From Clostridia bacterium (GTDB taxonomy: Bacteria > Bacillota > Clostridia > Acetivibrionales > DSM-2933), in the NCBI GenBank assembly GCA_026418275.1, contig JAOABQ010000099.1, forward strand, positions 124,001-188,000: a DNA stretch of 64,000 bases, read 5' to 3'. Under the pieces are notes generated by a model. The model had not been told where the DNA came from. It was given only the letters and a program-made list of their open reading frames with translations, and did not search any database. The translations under genes were made by a program, and so were the position numbers. This document shows, piece after piece, positions 32,467-40,507 of the stretch (positions are counted from its first letter, which is position 1; each line of letters begins with the position of its first letter).

Positions 32467-33900
32467 TCACACCTCCAAAAAAGTTATTTCATAATACACG
32501 GCTTGTGTGCCTTTTTGTCGCATAGCTGATAATTCTTCTATGATTGCTGGATTAATAACTGTTCCGTCATGAAACTCTGCCTTTTTCTTGGCAAAGGTTT
32601 CATAGTCATTTTCTATCTGGTCAAAATCCTCCTTGGTTGCCCAGCCTCCGACACTTCGCCTTTCTCTTGCCCGTCCTGTAGAAATCAGCCTGCTTTGTGG
32701 AGCAATGATTCTAATGTAAGTTATCAGACTCTTTTCCGTAGCAAGCTGTCCGATTTCCTTTCTGTTATATTGAGTAAGATTCAGTCTCAGAGTACCCCAT
32801 TTGTCGAAATATGTCGCAGGAGTTCCTCCGGCAAACCATCCGCAGATGTGGGTGTAGTCATAGTTCATCGCCATGACTCCGCAGGCTGTGGCATCCGCCC
32901 ATACAACCGAGTAAGCCCATCCGCTCAGGGTATCATCACGAGTGATGTTGACAGGTTGACTCCAACTACCGCTTTCATTGGAGCAAAAGAAAAGCTGTTG
33001 GTTGTTGTAACCATCAGTAGGTGATTGCCCCCACGAAAGATAAATCTGGTCATCCTCTGAAATATGAATATTGGGGTGTATGTTATTGGGCATACTGCTG
33101 ATCTGCTGTCCAGTCCAAGTAGTATCTTTTGAATACAAAGAAACCTCAGTACCTCTTGCCAAAACAACATAGGGTTTTCCTGCACTGTCAACACCAATAT
33201 CAGAGCCGTTGGCATCATAACCGTCAAACACCTTTTCCCATGGAGACCATGCTCCGGCTTTGCCTTTGGAGTAATAAATAAAATAGTCGGTCATGCTTAC
33301 CATATTGATGTGGATATTGTCGTTTTTATCAATTGCAGCACTATCTAGATAATACCTTGTAACGGTTGGCTGTATTACTTCGTAAGCACTCCAGTTACCC
33401 GATACCTTGTTTGAGTAATATACCTTTCCAGTCGAACCGCCTGTGGCAAATACCACATGAGGTATTTCAGCACTGTCTATCAAGACAATAATATCTGCGT
33501 CAACATATCCGCCACCTGGTAAGGAAGGCAGTGTCTCCACAAATCCCCAAGCATCATTTTCATAAACGCAGTATTTTATTGTGTTGTTTGTATTGTCACT
33601 GGCACAAAGATGAATTCTGCCCGATGCATCCGTTGCCATATTCGGATAGGCAAAGCTGATTCCACCATTTGGAGTGAAAGGAAAGCCTGTGTCCTCCCAG
33701 TTGACTCCATCCGTACTTTTCATTACAACCGTTTGATAACTGTAATTCTCATCCCCATAGCGGTCAAAGCAGGCAAACCAGTGGGTTGAATTCCTCACCA
33801 ACTTCCTGTGACCATACCATGTCGCATTGGCAAGGGAGTAGGGAGTATCCGTCCATATATTCCTTTTTTCTTCAGTTCCGTTCAATATCAAAATCATCAC
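32467..33900 (-). CDS. Tail protein: sialidase-like propeller fused to a tail-tip domain
   Basis: A 477-residue protein. Residues 1-365 consist of repeated beta units with Asp-rich turns (DATDASGRIHLCASDN-like units, IHINMVSM, IYLSWGQSPTDG), a six-bladed-type propeller resembling sialidase/BNR repeats, although the catalytic Arg triad of sialidases is not evident. Residues 368-477 (WGTLRLNLTQYNRKE ... VGGWATKEDF) are related to the whole of the neighbouring 116-residue protein. It thus looks like a duplicated tail-tip domain that gained a propeller. The start is not well determined; a GTG/ATG pair overlaps the upstream stop. Confidence 0.7.
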   Translation of the reverse strand: MMILILNGTEEKRNIWTDTPYSLANATWYGHRKLVRNSTHWFACFDRYGDENYSYQTVVMKSTDGVNWEDTGFPFTPNGGISFAYPNMATDASGRIHLCASDNTNNTIKYCVYENDAWGFVETLPSLPGGGYVDADIIVLIDSAEIPHVVFATGGSTGKVYYSNKVSGNWSAYEVIQPTVTRYYLDSAAIDKNDNIHINMVSMTDYFIYYSKGKAGAWSPWEKVFDGYDANGSDIGVDSAGKPYVVLARGTEVSLYSKDTTWTGQQISSMPNNIHPNIHISEDDQIYLSWGQSPTDGYNNQQLFFCSNESGSWSQPVNITRDDTLSGWAYSVVWADATACGVMAMNYDYTHICGWFAGGTPATYFDKWGTLRLNLTQYNRKEIGQLATEKSLITYIRIIAPQSRLISTGRARERRSVGGWATKEDFDQIENDYETFAKKKAEFHDGTVINPAIIEELSAMRQKGTQAVYYEITFLEV

Positions 33901-34251
33901 CTAACTTTCAATGAAAACCGCTGAATACCAAACCTTCTCATTGTCCGGCTCTTCTTTGCCTTCAAGCTTCCACAGCCTTGCGACAAAATTAAAGCCATCC
34001 TCAAAGGAGACTGACTTGGCTGTTGCATTTAAGAAATCGAAAAGAAGGACTGCATAATCCGCTCGGCTTGCCCAACCTTCGACCTCACGGGTTTTTCGCT
34101 TTCGTCCTGTTCCCATCAACACTGTATTTGGATTTCCTGCCTGTCGTGAGTTATAGGGAGCAAGCAGTTCTTTCTCTACAAGATAGGTCTGCGCTCCGGG
34201 TCTTTTGTATGCTGTTATGTTAAGGGACAATCCGCCCCATGTATCTGCCAT
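33901..34251 (-). CDS. Small tail-tip protein
   Basis: A predicted 116-residue protein from ATG 34251 with GAGGTG upstream. It reads WGGLSLNITAYKRPG near the start and GRKRKTREVEGWASRADY in the middle. The same pattern forms the C-terminus of the next protein, showing a duplication. It is between the tape measure and hub genes, the position of distal tail or tail-tip adaptor proteins. Confidence 0.75.
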   Translation of the reverse strand: MADTWGGLSLNITAYKRPGAQTYLVEKELLAPYNSRQAGNPNTVLMGTGRKRKTREVEGWASRADYAVLLFDFLNATAKSVSFEDGFNFVARLWKLEGKEEPDNEKVWYSAVFIES

Positions 34252-34261
34252 GAAATCACCT

Positions 34262-37090
34262 CTATCTGAATGCCTTGTGGGCGCTCGGATTTTTACCGTA
34301 TCTGTCCTTGTTAGCGGAAAGGTCTGCGGCAATCAAATCCACCACTCCCATCAGCTCACCCTTGTCATTGACACCCTTTATAGTGATTGTTCCGGTATGG
34401 TCAATTATAAGGTTTTCGTTCATTCCAGTTCCCGCCGCTTCAAGTGCAGGCTTTCTGAACTGGGGATTCAAAACCGCCTGAAGGTTTGCCTCCATAGCAG
34501 GAATTCCTGCCTTGATGCCGTCCTTCAGCATATTGATGAGATTAGGTGCCCAAGTATCCGCATTGGAGCCAGGACCCTCTTTTGTCGGTGATCCAAAGCC
34601 AAGAAAGGATTTGATTTTATCAGCAACACCACAAACCGCATCCTTTACTCCACCTGCCATGGATTTAATTCCATCCACCAGATTGCCCATCATGTTCTTT
34701 CCCCAGTTCCAAGCACTGCCTACAACATCACCGACAACCGAGCCAATCTTTCCAAACGCTCCCGAAACTGCTCCGACAAGGTTTCCTACGAAATTTGTGA
34801 CCCCTGAAACCATATTTGAGAAACAGGAGAGAACCCCATTTACAAGGTCGGGAACGATTGAACCTCCGACCAAGGCATACCACAGACCCTTGAAGAACGA
34901 GATAATTCCTTCAACAAAACCCTTCACCAGATTAACAATGGTCATGAACAGGTTTGACAGCAAACTCCATGCCGACTTGGCGGCTTCCACAAGGAAGTTC
35001 CAAGCACCTGCCCAGTCACCATTGATAATGGCTATTACAAATCCGATAAGGTTCACAATAAAATTCACCGCAGCCAATACCGCCTGAATGAAGGGTCCCA
35101 GTGCCTGAATAATTCCATTTAGCACTCCGACAGCAATTCCCATTAACACAGCAATTGCCGCTCCTATTGCGATAAATACGGGCTGCAATAATGTCCAAAG
35201 CTGCTGAATCACTCCCCACAAGGAGAAAATCAAGGTTTTTATTTGCTCCCATATCGGTGTGAGGTAGCTTGCAAACTGGGCAAAGGATGCAAATAGCTGT
35301 GCCAGTATTGGTTGAACAAAGGCAAGAATTCCATTGAAAATGCTGACCGCAGTATCGAATATCTGCTGACCGTATGTGTTCCAGAAATTCCAGATGCCTG
35401 TCACCACATCACTGACAATAGTAAAAATGGTCTGCATCACCGGCTGTATAACCGAGATGAGACCATTGAAAACTGTACTGACCACTGCTCCAATTCTATA
35501 AAATGCGGTTTCCCAACCACTCGCTGTGCTGCTTAAGTCACCGCCTTTGAAACCGTTAATAAACATATTGAAGGCTTTTACTGCATTTGCTGCAAAACTC
35601 TTTAAAAAGCTGAGAACATTGCCAAACACCTCTGTAAATTTTGCCTTGATGCCCGGCAACACTTCTTCAATCTTGCCTTGGATAAAATCAAGCACATCCT
35701 TGAAGGTTGCCTGTATGTCGCCCCATATTGATAAAACTGAATTTCTAAAATCCTCATTGGTGTTCATCAGCCAGATGAATCCTGCCACCAAGACTGCAAT
35801 CGCCACCACAATCAAACCGATGGGGGATGCAATAAAAGAAATTGCTCCTGCAAGCACTGACAGCCCCGAGGATAATCCACCCAAAATCATGAGCAAGGGT
35901 CCAACCGTTGCAACCGCAGCTAAAATTATAGTGACCCATTTACGGATTTCAGGATTCAGTTCCATATATTTGTTCACAAGAATGGTTGCCTTATCAGCAA
36001 GCTGCTTTAATATAGGAAGAAAAGCCTTGCTTGAAACAATCTGTAATGTTTCAATAGATCCTTTTAGCTGTTCCAGCGAACCCTTAAGATTATTCATCCT
36101 TTCAGCCGCCACATCAGCAGCGGAAACCTTCATCATTTCGGACTCCATTTTCTTGATACCGTCCGAGCCTTCCTTGTATAGGATGTTGGCGGCACGAATA
36201 GCATCCGAACCAAATAAGGTCTCCATTGCCTGAAGTCTTTGTGCATCGGTGAGTCCTTTTAAGCTACTCCTCAGAAGTCCTGCAATATCAGCCATGCTCT
36301 TCAGCTTGCCTTGTGCATTGAAAAAGGCACTTGTTCCTTGCTCTGTGGTTAGTCCCAGTTCTTTAAACAGCTTTGCCTGTTTGTCGGTGGAGGGTTGGAG
36401 GTTCATGAGCATGGTCTTTAGTGAAGTACCCGCATCAGAACCCTTCAAGCCGTTGTTGGCAAATGCCGCCAAGGCAGTGCTAGTATCCTTGAAAGATAAA
36501 CCAACAGAACTCGCCACAGCGGAACAGGCTGAGAGACTGAACTTCATTTCAGACACACTTGTTGCAGAGGCATTGGCTGCTCCTGCAAGGATGTCCGCCG
36601 CTTGTGAAACATTAAGTCCATCGGCTCTGAAGGAATTCAAAACGGTGGAGGCAATTTCAGCAGCATCAGCAAGTTCAAGTTCACCAGCCGCCGCCAAAGA
36701 TAATGCGCCTTTAAGTCCACCGCCCATGATATCTTTTACACTGACACCAGCCTTTATAAGTTCCTCAATGCCAGATGCCGCTTCCTTGGCTGAATACTTG
36801 GTTTCAGCACCCATCTTAAGTGCCAGATCCTCAAGCTGTTTCATTTCCTCGCCTGTGGCACCAGATACAGCCTTTACGCTACTCATCCCGGCTTCAAAAT
36901 CTGCTCCGGCTTTCAATGAAGCGGCTGCCATTCCTGCAAGGGGAAGTGTTAAAGCTGCAGACATTGTTTTACCTGCACCTGAAAGCTGTTTGCCCACATT
37001 TGACATGGTATCCTGTGCTTCCTGCAATCCCTTCTTCAAACTTCCTATATCTGCAGTAACCTTCACCACCAGATTCCTTATAACCGCCAT
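34262..37090 (-). CDS. Tail tape measure protein
   Basis: A predicted 942-residue tape measure. The ATG at 37090 has GGAGGTG upstream; the longer frame would run into the tail-chaperone gene. It starts with VTADIGSLKKGLQEAQDTM and has Ala/Lys-rich coiled coils, an N-terminal phage-related TP901-type core (residues 90-330), a cluster of hydrophobic segments in the middle (ILAAVATVGPLLMILGGL and others) and a Gly/Val-rich second half. It sets the tail length, about 942 residues implying a medium-long siphovirus tail. Confidence 0.95.
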   Translation of the reverse strand: MAVIRNLVVKVTADIGSLKKGLQEAQDTMSNVGKQLSGAGKTMSAALTLPLAGMAAASLKAGADFEAGMSSVKAVSGATGEEMKQLEDLALKMGAETKYSAKEAASGIEELIKAGVSVKDIMGGGLKGALSLAAAGELELADAAEIASTVLNSFRADGLNVSQAADILAGAANASATSVSEMKFSLSACSAVASSVGLSFKDTSTALAAFANNGLKGSDAGTSLKTMLMNLQPSTDKQAKLFKELGLTTEQGTSAFFNAQGKLKSMADIAGLLRSSLKGLTDAQRLQAMETLFGSDAIRAANILYKEGSDGIKKMESEMMKVSAADVAAERMNNLKGSLEQLKGSIETLQIVSSKAFLPILKQLADKATILVNKYMELNPEIRKWVTIILAAVATVGPLLMILGGLSSGLSVLAGAISFIASPIGLIVVAIAVLVAGFIWLMNTNEDFRNSVLSIWGDIQATFKDVLDFIQGKIEEVLPGIKAKFTEVFGNVLSFLKSFAANAVKAFNMFINGFKGGDLSSTASGWETAFYRIGAVVSTVFNGLISVIQPVMQTIFTIVSDVVTGIWNFWNTYGQQIFDTAVSIFNGILAFVQPILAQLFASFAQFASYLTPIWEQIKTLIFSLWGVIQQLWTLLQPVFIAIGAAIAVLMGIAVGVLNGIIQALGPFIQAVLAAVNFIVNLIGFVIAIINGDWAGAWNFLVEAAKSAWSLLSNLFMTIVNLVKGFVEGIISFFKGLWYALVGGSIVPDLVNGVLSCFSNMVSGVTNFVGNLVGAVSGAFGKIGSVVGDVVGSAWNWGKNMMGNLVDGIKSMAGGVKDAVCGVADKIKSFLGFGSPTKEGPGSNADTWAPNLINMLKDGIKAGIPAMEANLQAVLNPQFRKPALEAAGTGMNENLIIDHTGTITIKGVNDKGELMGVVDLIAADLSANKDRYGKNPSAHKAFR

Positions 37091-37124
37091 CCGTCCACCT
37101 CCTTCCAAGCAGCAAAAAAGGACT

Positions 37125-37747
37125 TTACCATGGGCCGGCAAGTCCCTTCTGCTTTGCTATATTTATAAGTTCTTCCTTTGTATATGCTTTCTGCTGTGCT
37201 TTAGGCTTTCGCTTTTTCAGCAGTGTCTCAAGCTTTGGCAGTTTCTTGGCTCTTGCAAAGGCTTCCACATGCCATGCAAGATAGAGAAGATCACTGGCTT
37301 TTCTCTCCTCTTTTGTAACAAATCCTTCAGCTATGAGGTTGAACTCAAAGGGTGTAAGCCTCCAGAATTCATCCGGTGAAAGCCCTATTACACCGACCGC
37401 AACCTTTAGGAGTCTGTCCCAGTCCCAGTCTTCTCCTTTGCTGCTGTCGGCTTCTTCCCGTTTTTTCTTCCGAATGCCTCAGTCATCGCCTCACCCAATT
37501 TTTCAGCTACAGTATTGATATCTGAAAAATCATCAATCAGTTCTCCCACTCTTTCCGGAGTAAGGTTTTTATCCTCATGGTACAACCCGGCATAAATAAT
37601 GGTTCTCATATCCTTTACGCTAATGTTGTCCAAGTCCAGCTTACTGATTGGCTTTCCAATCATTTCTTCCACTCGAACCAGTGCGTTCAGTCCGAAACGC
37701 AGGCTCCTCGGTTTATCCAGTTCCAATGTCACACTCTGTTTTGCCAT
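37125..37747 (-). CDS. Tail assembly chaperone gpG and -1 frameshift product gpGT
   Basis: The zero frame (stop at 37406-37408, about 113 residues) encodes the gpG-type protein that begins MAKQSVTLELDKPRSLRFG. A slippery heptamer A-AAA-AAC lies in frame at 37466-37460. A -1 shift there opens a frame ending at TAA 37125-37127, giving about 207 residues; the extension contains EDWDWDRLLKVAVGVIGLS and FWRLTPFEFNLI, typical of gpT-type tails of Firmicutes phages. The arrangement matches lambda G/GT tail chaperones and precedes the tape measure by 34 bp. The GTG at 37753 is an alternative start. Confidence 0.92.
37460..37466 (-). promoter_or_regulatory. Programmed -1 ribosomal frameshift site
   Basis: Minus strand A-AAA-AAC, in register with the gpG frame (codons AAA, AAC). 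After a -1 slip the next codons CGG GAA GAA continue open for 111 codons. This is one of the most efficient known bacterial slippery heptamers. A stimulatory stem was not clearly identified downstream. Confidence 0.9.
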
Positions 37748-37752
37748 TTTCA

Positions 37753-38370
37753 CTATCCCTCCCTGTAATATAGGACACCAACACCCTGAATTTCTATTGA
37801 TTCATTCACCACATCATCTGTGGCGGCTTCCACTCCATCAGACTTAATAATTCCATAACCTTCATACCTAGCCTTTGACGAGGATGTGTCTACATAAAGT
37901 GCAATGATTACCTCCTGCCCAAGCCTTGAGAAAAATTCATCATCACCCCAGTAGCTTTCAGCCGAAGCAGAAAACTCTTTGATGGAAGTGATGAATTCTT
38001 TCCAGCCATTAGACATGAAGGTTGTGGTCTCAGGTGTTTCCATCCCAAGTTCCGCAGACCAGGTGAAGAACCCACCATGTTGCTCCACGGTTACTGATTT
38101 CCCGCTGACCAGAACGATATCCTCACCATCCGTTGCTTCTTCAAAGACCACAACCCCGCCACAGTATTCAACTTCAAAACCTGTAGTCTGAACCTCTCCA
38201 TTCACCTTGACTGTAACTGGTGAATTCTTATCCCAGTAGCGTTTGGTGACATCCGAAATTGTGAATCTTCTTAAACTCAGGTCTGCCGTTGTTGATTCAT
38301 CTGTAAATGTTACTGGTGCATCATCTGTTTGAACAAATACACCACCAACCTTTCCGGCTATTTCACCCAT
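37753..38370 (-). CDS. Major tail protein paralogue (long form)
   Basis: A 205-residue protein. The C-terminal part WSAELGMETPETTTFMSNGWKEF ... KEFSASAESYW is clearly related to the next upstream-encoded 128-residue protein (WSLELGIDTLETTAFGDEWKNF ... KEWSASAEGAYN). The extra N-terminal 95 residues are beta-rich (VFVQTDDAPVTFTD). Two related tail-tube proteins in tandem suggests a gene duplication; this one may be a decorated or minor form. Confidence 0.82.
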   Translation of the reverse strand: MGEIAGKVGGVFVQTDDAPVTFTDESTTADLSLRRFTISDVTKRYWDKNSPVTVKVNGEVQTTGFEVEYCGGVVVFEEATDGEDIVLVSGKSVTVEQHGGFFTWSAELGMETPETTTFMSNGWKEFITSIKEFSASAESYWGDDEFFSRLGQEVIIALYVDTSSSKARYEGYGIIKSDGVEAATDDVVNESIEIQGVGVLYYREG

Positions 38371-38383
38371 CTAAAAACACCTC

Positions 38384-38770
38384 CTATGTGTAAGCCAATG
38401 CGCCATTCCCCTGAAACTCAATGGAAATGGTCACGATGTCATCCACCGGGTCTTCTACTGACAGACTTGAGATGATTGCCTGCCCATTATAATAATTGGT
38501 GTTATTGACATACAACTTCAAGTCCACCTCTGTTCCATTCAGGAACGCATTTTGCAGTGCCGCCTGTCCGTTTGCATCAGTGTGTACGTTATAAGCACCT
38601 TCAGCACTTGCCGACCACTCTTTTAGACCTGCGATGAAGTTTTTCCACTCATCACCGAAGGCTGTGGTCTCCAACGTATCAATCCCCAGTTCCAAAGACC
38701 AGTTGTTTAGAGCAGTTACCGCATTTGCCCCAATCATGACCTTTCCTTTTTTTCCTGCTGTTCCAGCCAT
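38384..38770 (-). CDS. Major tail (tube) protein
   Basis: A 128-residue protein of the small Firmicutes phage major tail type. Diagnostic stretches are GKKGKVMIGANAVTALNNW, LETTAFGDEWKNFIAGLKEWSASAEG and a C-terminal DDIVTISIEFQGNG. It should polymerise into the non-contractile tail tube. It follows the tail-completion gene by one base and precedes its longer paralogue by 13 bp. Confidence 0.88.
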   Translation of the reverse strand: MAGTAGKKGKVMIGANAVTALNNWSLELGIDTLETTAFGDEWKNFIAGLKEWSASAEGAYNVHTDANGQAALQNAFLNGTEVDLKLYVNNTNYYNGQAIISSLSVEDPVDDIVTISIEFQGNGALAYT

Positions 38771-39175
38771 CTATATCACCCTTTCCTCATAATGAAATTG
38801 AAAATCCATGTGGCAATACCAGCCACCAGTGTCAGGTTCATAACCTTCAACTTCACCAAACATTAAAACAGCACCGATGTCTATGCCGTCAGTGCCGCCC
38901 ATAAGTCCTGTGAAGTTTTGAAGGCAAAGCCTTATTTCTTCTGCCAGTGCCTTACACTGGGCATAGGTTTCAGCCCTTGCCGATATCTGAAATACCGGAG
39001 TTGTGTATCCGGTATCACCATGTAATGAATGAATCCTTTCTCCTGAAACCTTTTGGTAGGTAACAGCAGGAAGGCTTTTGTTTTGAGGGATCATCAAAGG
39101 ATAAATCCTGTCCTGCACAATCGCCTTCACTCCAACTACATTGCTTAAATGTGTATATAAGGCTTCCTCAAACAT
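38771..39175 (-). CDS. Tail completion protein, DUF3168-like
   Basis: A predicted 134-residue protein from ATG 39175 (GAGGTG upstream). The pattern MFEEALYTHLSNVVGVKAIV ... DRIYPLMIPQNKSLPAVTYQKVSG fits DUF3168, a head-tail / tail terminator family. It lies between the HK97 gp10-type and tail tube genes, its usual place. Confidence 0.88.
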   Translation of the reverse strand: MFEEALYTHLSNVVGVKAIVQDRIYPLMIPQNKSLPAVTYQKVSGERIHSLHGDTGYTTPVFQISARAETYAQCKALAEEIRLCLQNFTGLMGGTDGIDIGAVLMFGEVEGYEPDTGGWYCHMDFQFHYEERVI

Positions 39176-39179
39176 CCAA

Positions 39180-39587
39180 TCACCTCGCTTTTCCGACTGC
39201 ACGGCTGAGTTCACTTGTTACCTTTTCGGATATTTTCTCCTTGTTCTCATCCACCGCAGGTCTCATGAATGGTTGTGCCACTTGGTTTTCAGTGCCAAGT
39301 TCGACAAAGGTGCCGTAGTATTCTTCCTTGCCCGGCTTTACCCTTACATCCGCTTTATAGGGAGTGCTTTTGCCAACTTCAAGCTGAAGACTGTTTCTGA
39401 GTTTGCCCGTTCTCACGGGACACCTTCTTTTAGCATCATCAAGAGCAATTTTTCCTCCGGCTTCTGCTGCTTGAAGTAAAACATTTTCAGCGTTTTGACC
39501 CATCTCCTTGAGAATTTTTATAATTTCCTCCGCGCCCTCAACCTCGGCTTTTACCTTTTTAGCCCTTGCAGAATAACTCCTTGCCAT
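39180..39587 (-). CDS. HK97 gp10-like head-tail protein
   Basis: A 135-residue protein with the gp10 pattern KVEGAEEIIKILKEMGQNAENVLLQA at the N-terminus, DAKRRCPVRTGKLRNSLQ in the middle and VELGTENQVAQPFMRPAVDE near the end. It joins head connector and tail. Its ATG overlaps the head-closure stop by one base. Confidence 0.92.
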   Translation of the reverse strand: MARSYSARAKKVKAEVEGAEEIIKILKEMGQNAENVLLQAAEAGGKIALDDAKRRCPVRTGKLRNSLQLEVGKSTPYKADVRVKPGKEEYYGTFVELGTENQVAQPFMRPAVDENKEKISEKVTSELSRAVGKAR

Positions 39588-39973
39588 CAGACCACCTCCT
39601 CATGCTCCTTGCAGAGCAGATACAATGCAATGTTCCGCTCGTCCTTGTTGGAGACATGCAGAATATCAAGGTTTCTCTCCTTGAACAACACCCGCATTTG
39701 GGTGTTAACCCCGTCAATGTAACGGATATTAATTTGAACAGTACTTTCCGCATGAAGTTGTTGAGCGGCAAATAACTCCTTGCCAGATAAAGGTGCCACA
39801 CTTGCTGAGACCTCTGCAAATTCGCTCCACACCTTTCGTTCCTCTCCAAAGGAATTCTTTGAGGAGATATATGTCTGAAGTTTGATTCTGTGCCTTAGCT
39901 TCCCAATGGAGAGCAGAGGCTTTGCCATGCTGCCCTGCCCGACATATTGTCTTTTTTGATTATTCCAAGCCAT
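39587..39973 (-). CDS. Head-tail adaptor / head closure protein
   Basis: A 128-residue beta-rich protein of the SPP1 gp16 / HK97 head-tail joining type. Typical are GKLRHRIKLQTYIS, VWSEFAEVSASVAPLSGKELFAAQQ and a later INIRYIDGVNTQMRVLFKERNLDILHV. It closes the connector. It is 4 bp downstream of the gp6-like gene. Confidence 0.9.
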   Translation of the reverse strand: MAWNNQKRQYVGQGSMAKPLLSIGKLRHRIKLQTYISSKNSFGEERKVWSEFAEVSASVAPLSGKELFAAQQLHAESTVQINIRYIDGVNTQMRVLFKERNLDILHVSNKDERNIALYLLCKEHEEVV

Positions 39974-39977
39974 AGCC

Positions 39978-40274
39978 TCACCACTCCTTATTGCGGTATG
40001 CCGTCAGCAATAGCGCCGAGGTTTCCTGTAGCTTTTTTACATCCACATTTTCTCGAAACTCATAAAATTGTGACACCACATACCAGATTGTTGTTTTTAC
40101 AATTTCCGGCAGCACTCCTTCATCTACAGTAAAATCTGAAAGAGGGAAGCGGAGGACACCTTCTACGATATCCTCCGCTGCTTTTATAAAACTGGTTACA
40201 AGGGTGTCCTCGTGGTCTGAATCAAGTCTTAGAAATGCTTTTGTTTCTTCCAATGTGACCACCAAAGCCAACAC
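39978..40274 (-). CDS. gp6-like head-tail connector
   Basis: A 98-residue helical protein with VTLEETKAFLRLDSDHEDTLVTSFIKAAEDIVEGVL, the standard start of gp6-type connectors. Start codon is uncertain: several GTG/TTG options follow GGAGG, the internal GTG giving MVTLEETK being attractive. It forms the ring under the portal. Confidence 0.88.
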   Translation of the reverse strand: MLALVVTLEETKAFLRLDSDHEDTLVTSFIKAAEDIVEGVLRFPLSDFTVDEGVLPEIVKTTIWYVVSQFYEFRENVDVKKLQETSALLLTAYRNKEW

Positions 40275-40278
40275 CTCC

Positions 40279-40500
40279 TTATTCTGATGCCATGACTCCC
40301 GCCGCTTTCAGCTTTGCAAGAAGGGCATTAAAATCGGATTTCAAATCGGAAATTGTTGTGGCGGTACTGTCAGCCTGCAGTTCAGCAGGCTTCAGTTCAT
40401 CACCCTCAAAGGTAAGTTTTCCTCCGGCGATAATCTCAAGGGTACCGCCGATTACTGTCTTTTCGCCGCCTTGCTCGGTATAATTTTTAACATTGCTCAT
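40279..40500 (-). CDS. Head fibre-like small protein
   Basis: A 73-residue protein with NYTEQGGEKTVIGGTLEIIAGGKL, a motif found in phage head fibre proteins, and a C-terminal helix DFNALLAKLKAAGVMASE. It is encoded between the capsid and connector genes and may decorate the capsid. Functional proof is lacking. Confidence 0.75.
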   Translation of the reverse strand: MSNVKNYTEQGGEKTVIGGTLEIIAGGKLTFEGDELKPAELQADSTATTISDLKSDFNALLAKLKAAGVMASE

Positions 40501-40507
40501 GGTTCAC

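Noticed and set aside
32467..33900. Sialidase activity of the propeller protein
   Set aside because: Repeated beta units resemble BNR/sialidase blades, but the catalytic Arg, Tyr and Glu set is not recognisable; a binding role is more likely.
35526..36233. 235-codon plus-strand frame
   Set aside because: Antisense to the tape measure gene in a codon-phase shadow; no family features.
36249..37379. Long plus-strand open frame of 376 codons opposite the tape measure gene
   Set aside because: It is antisense to a well-supported tape measure protein, has Ser/Pro-rich composition typical of a reverse-complement shadow, and no ribosome site.
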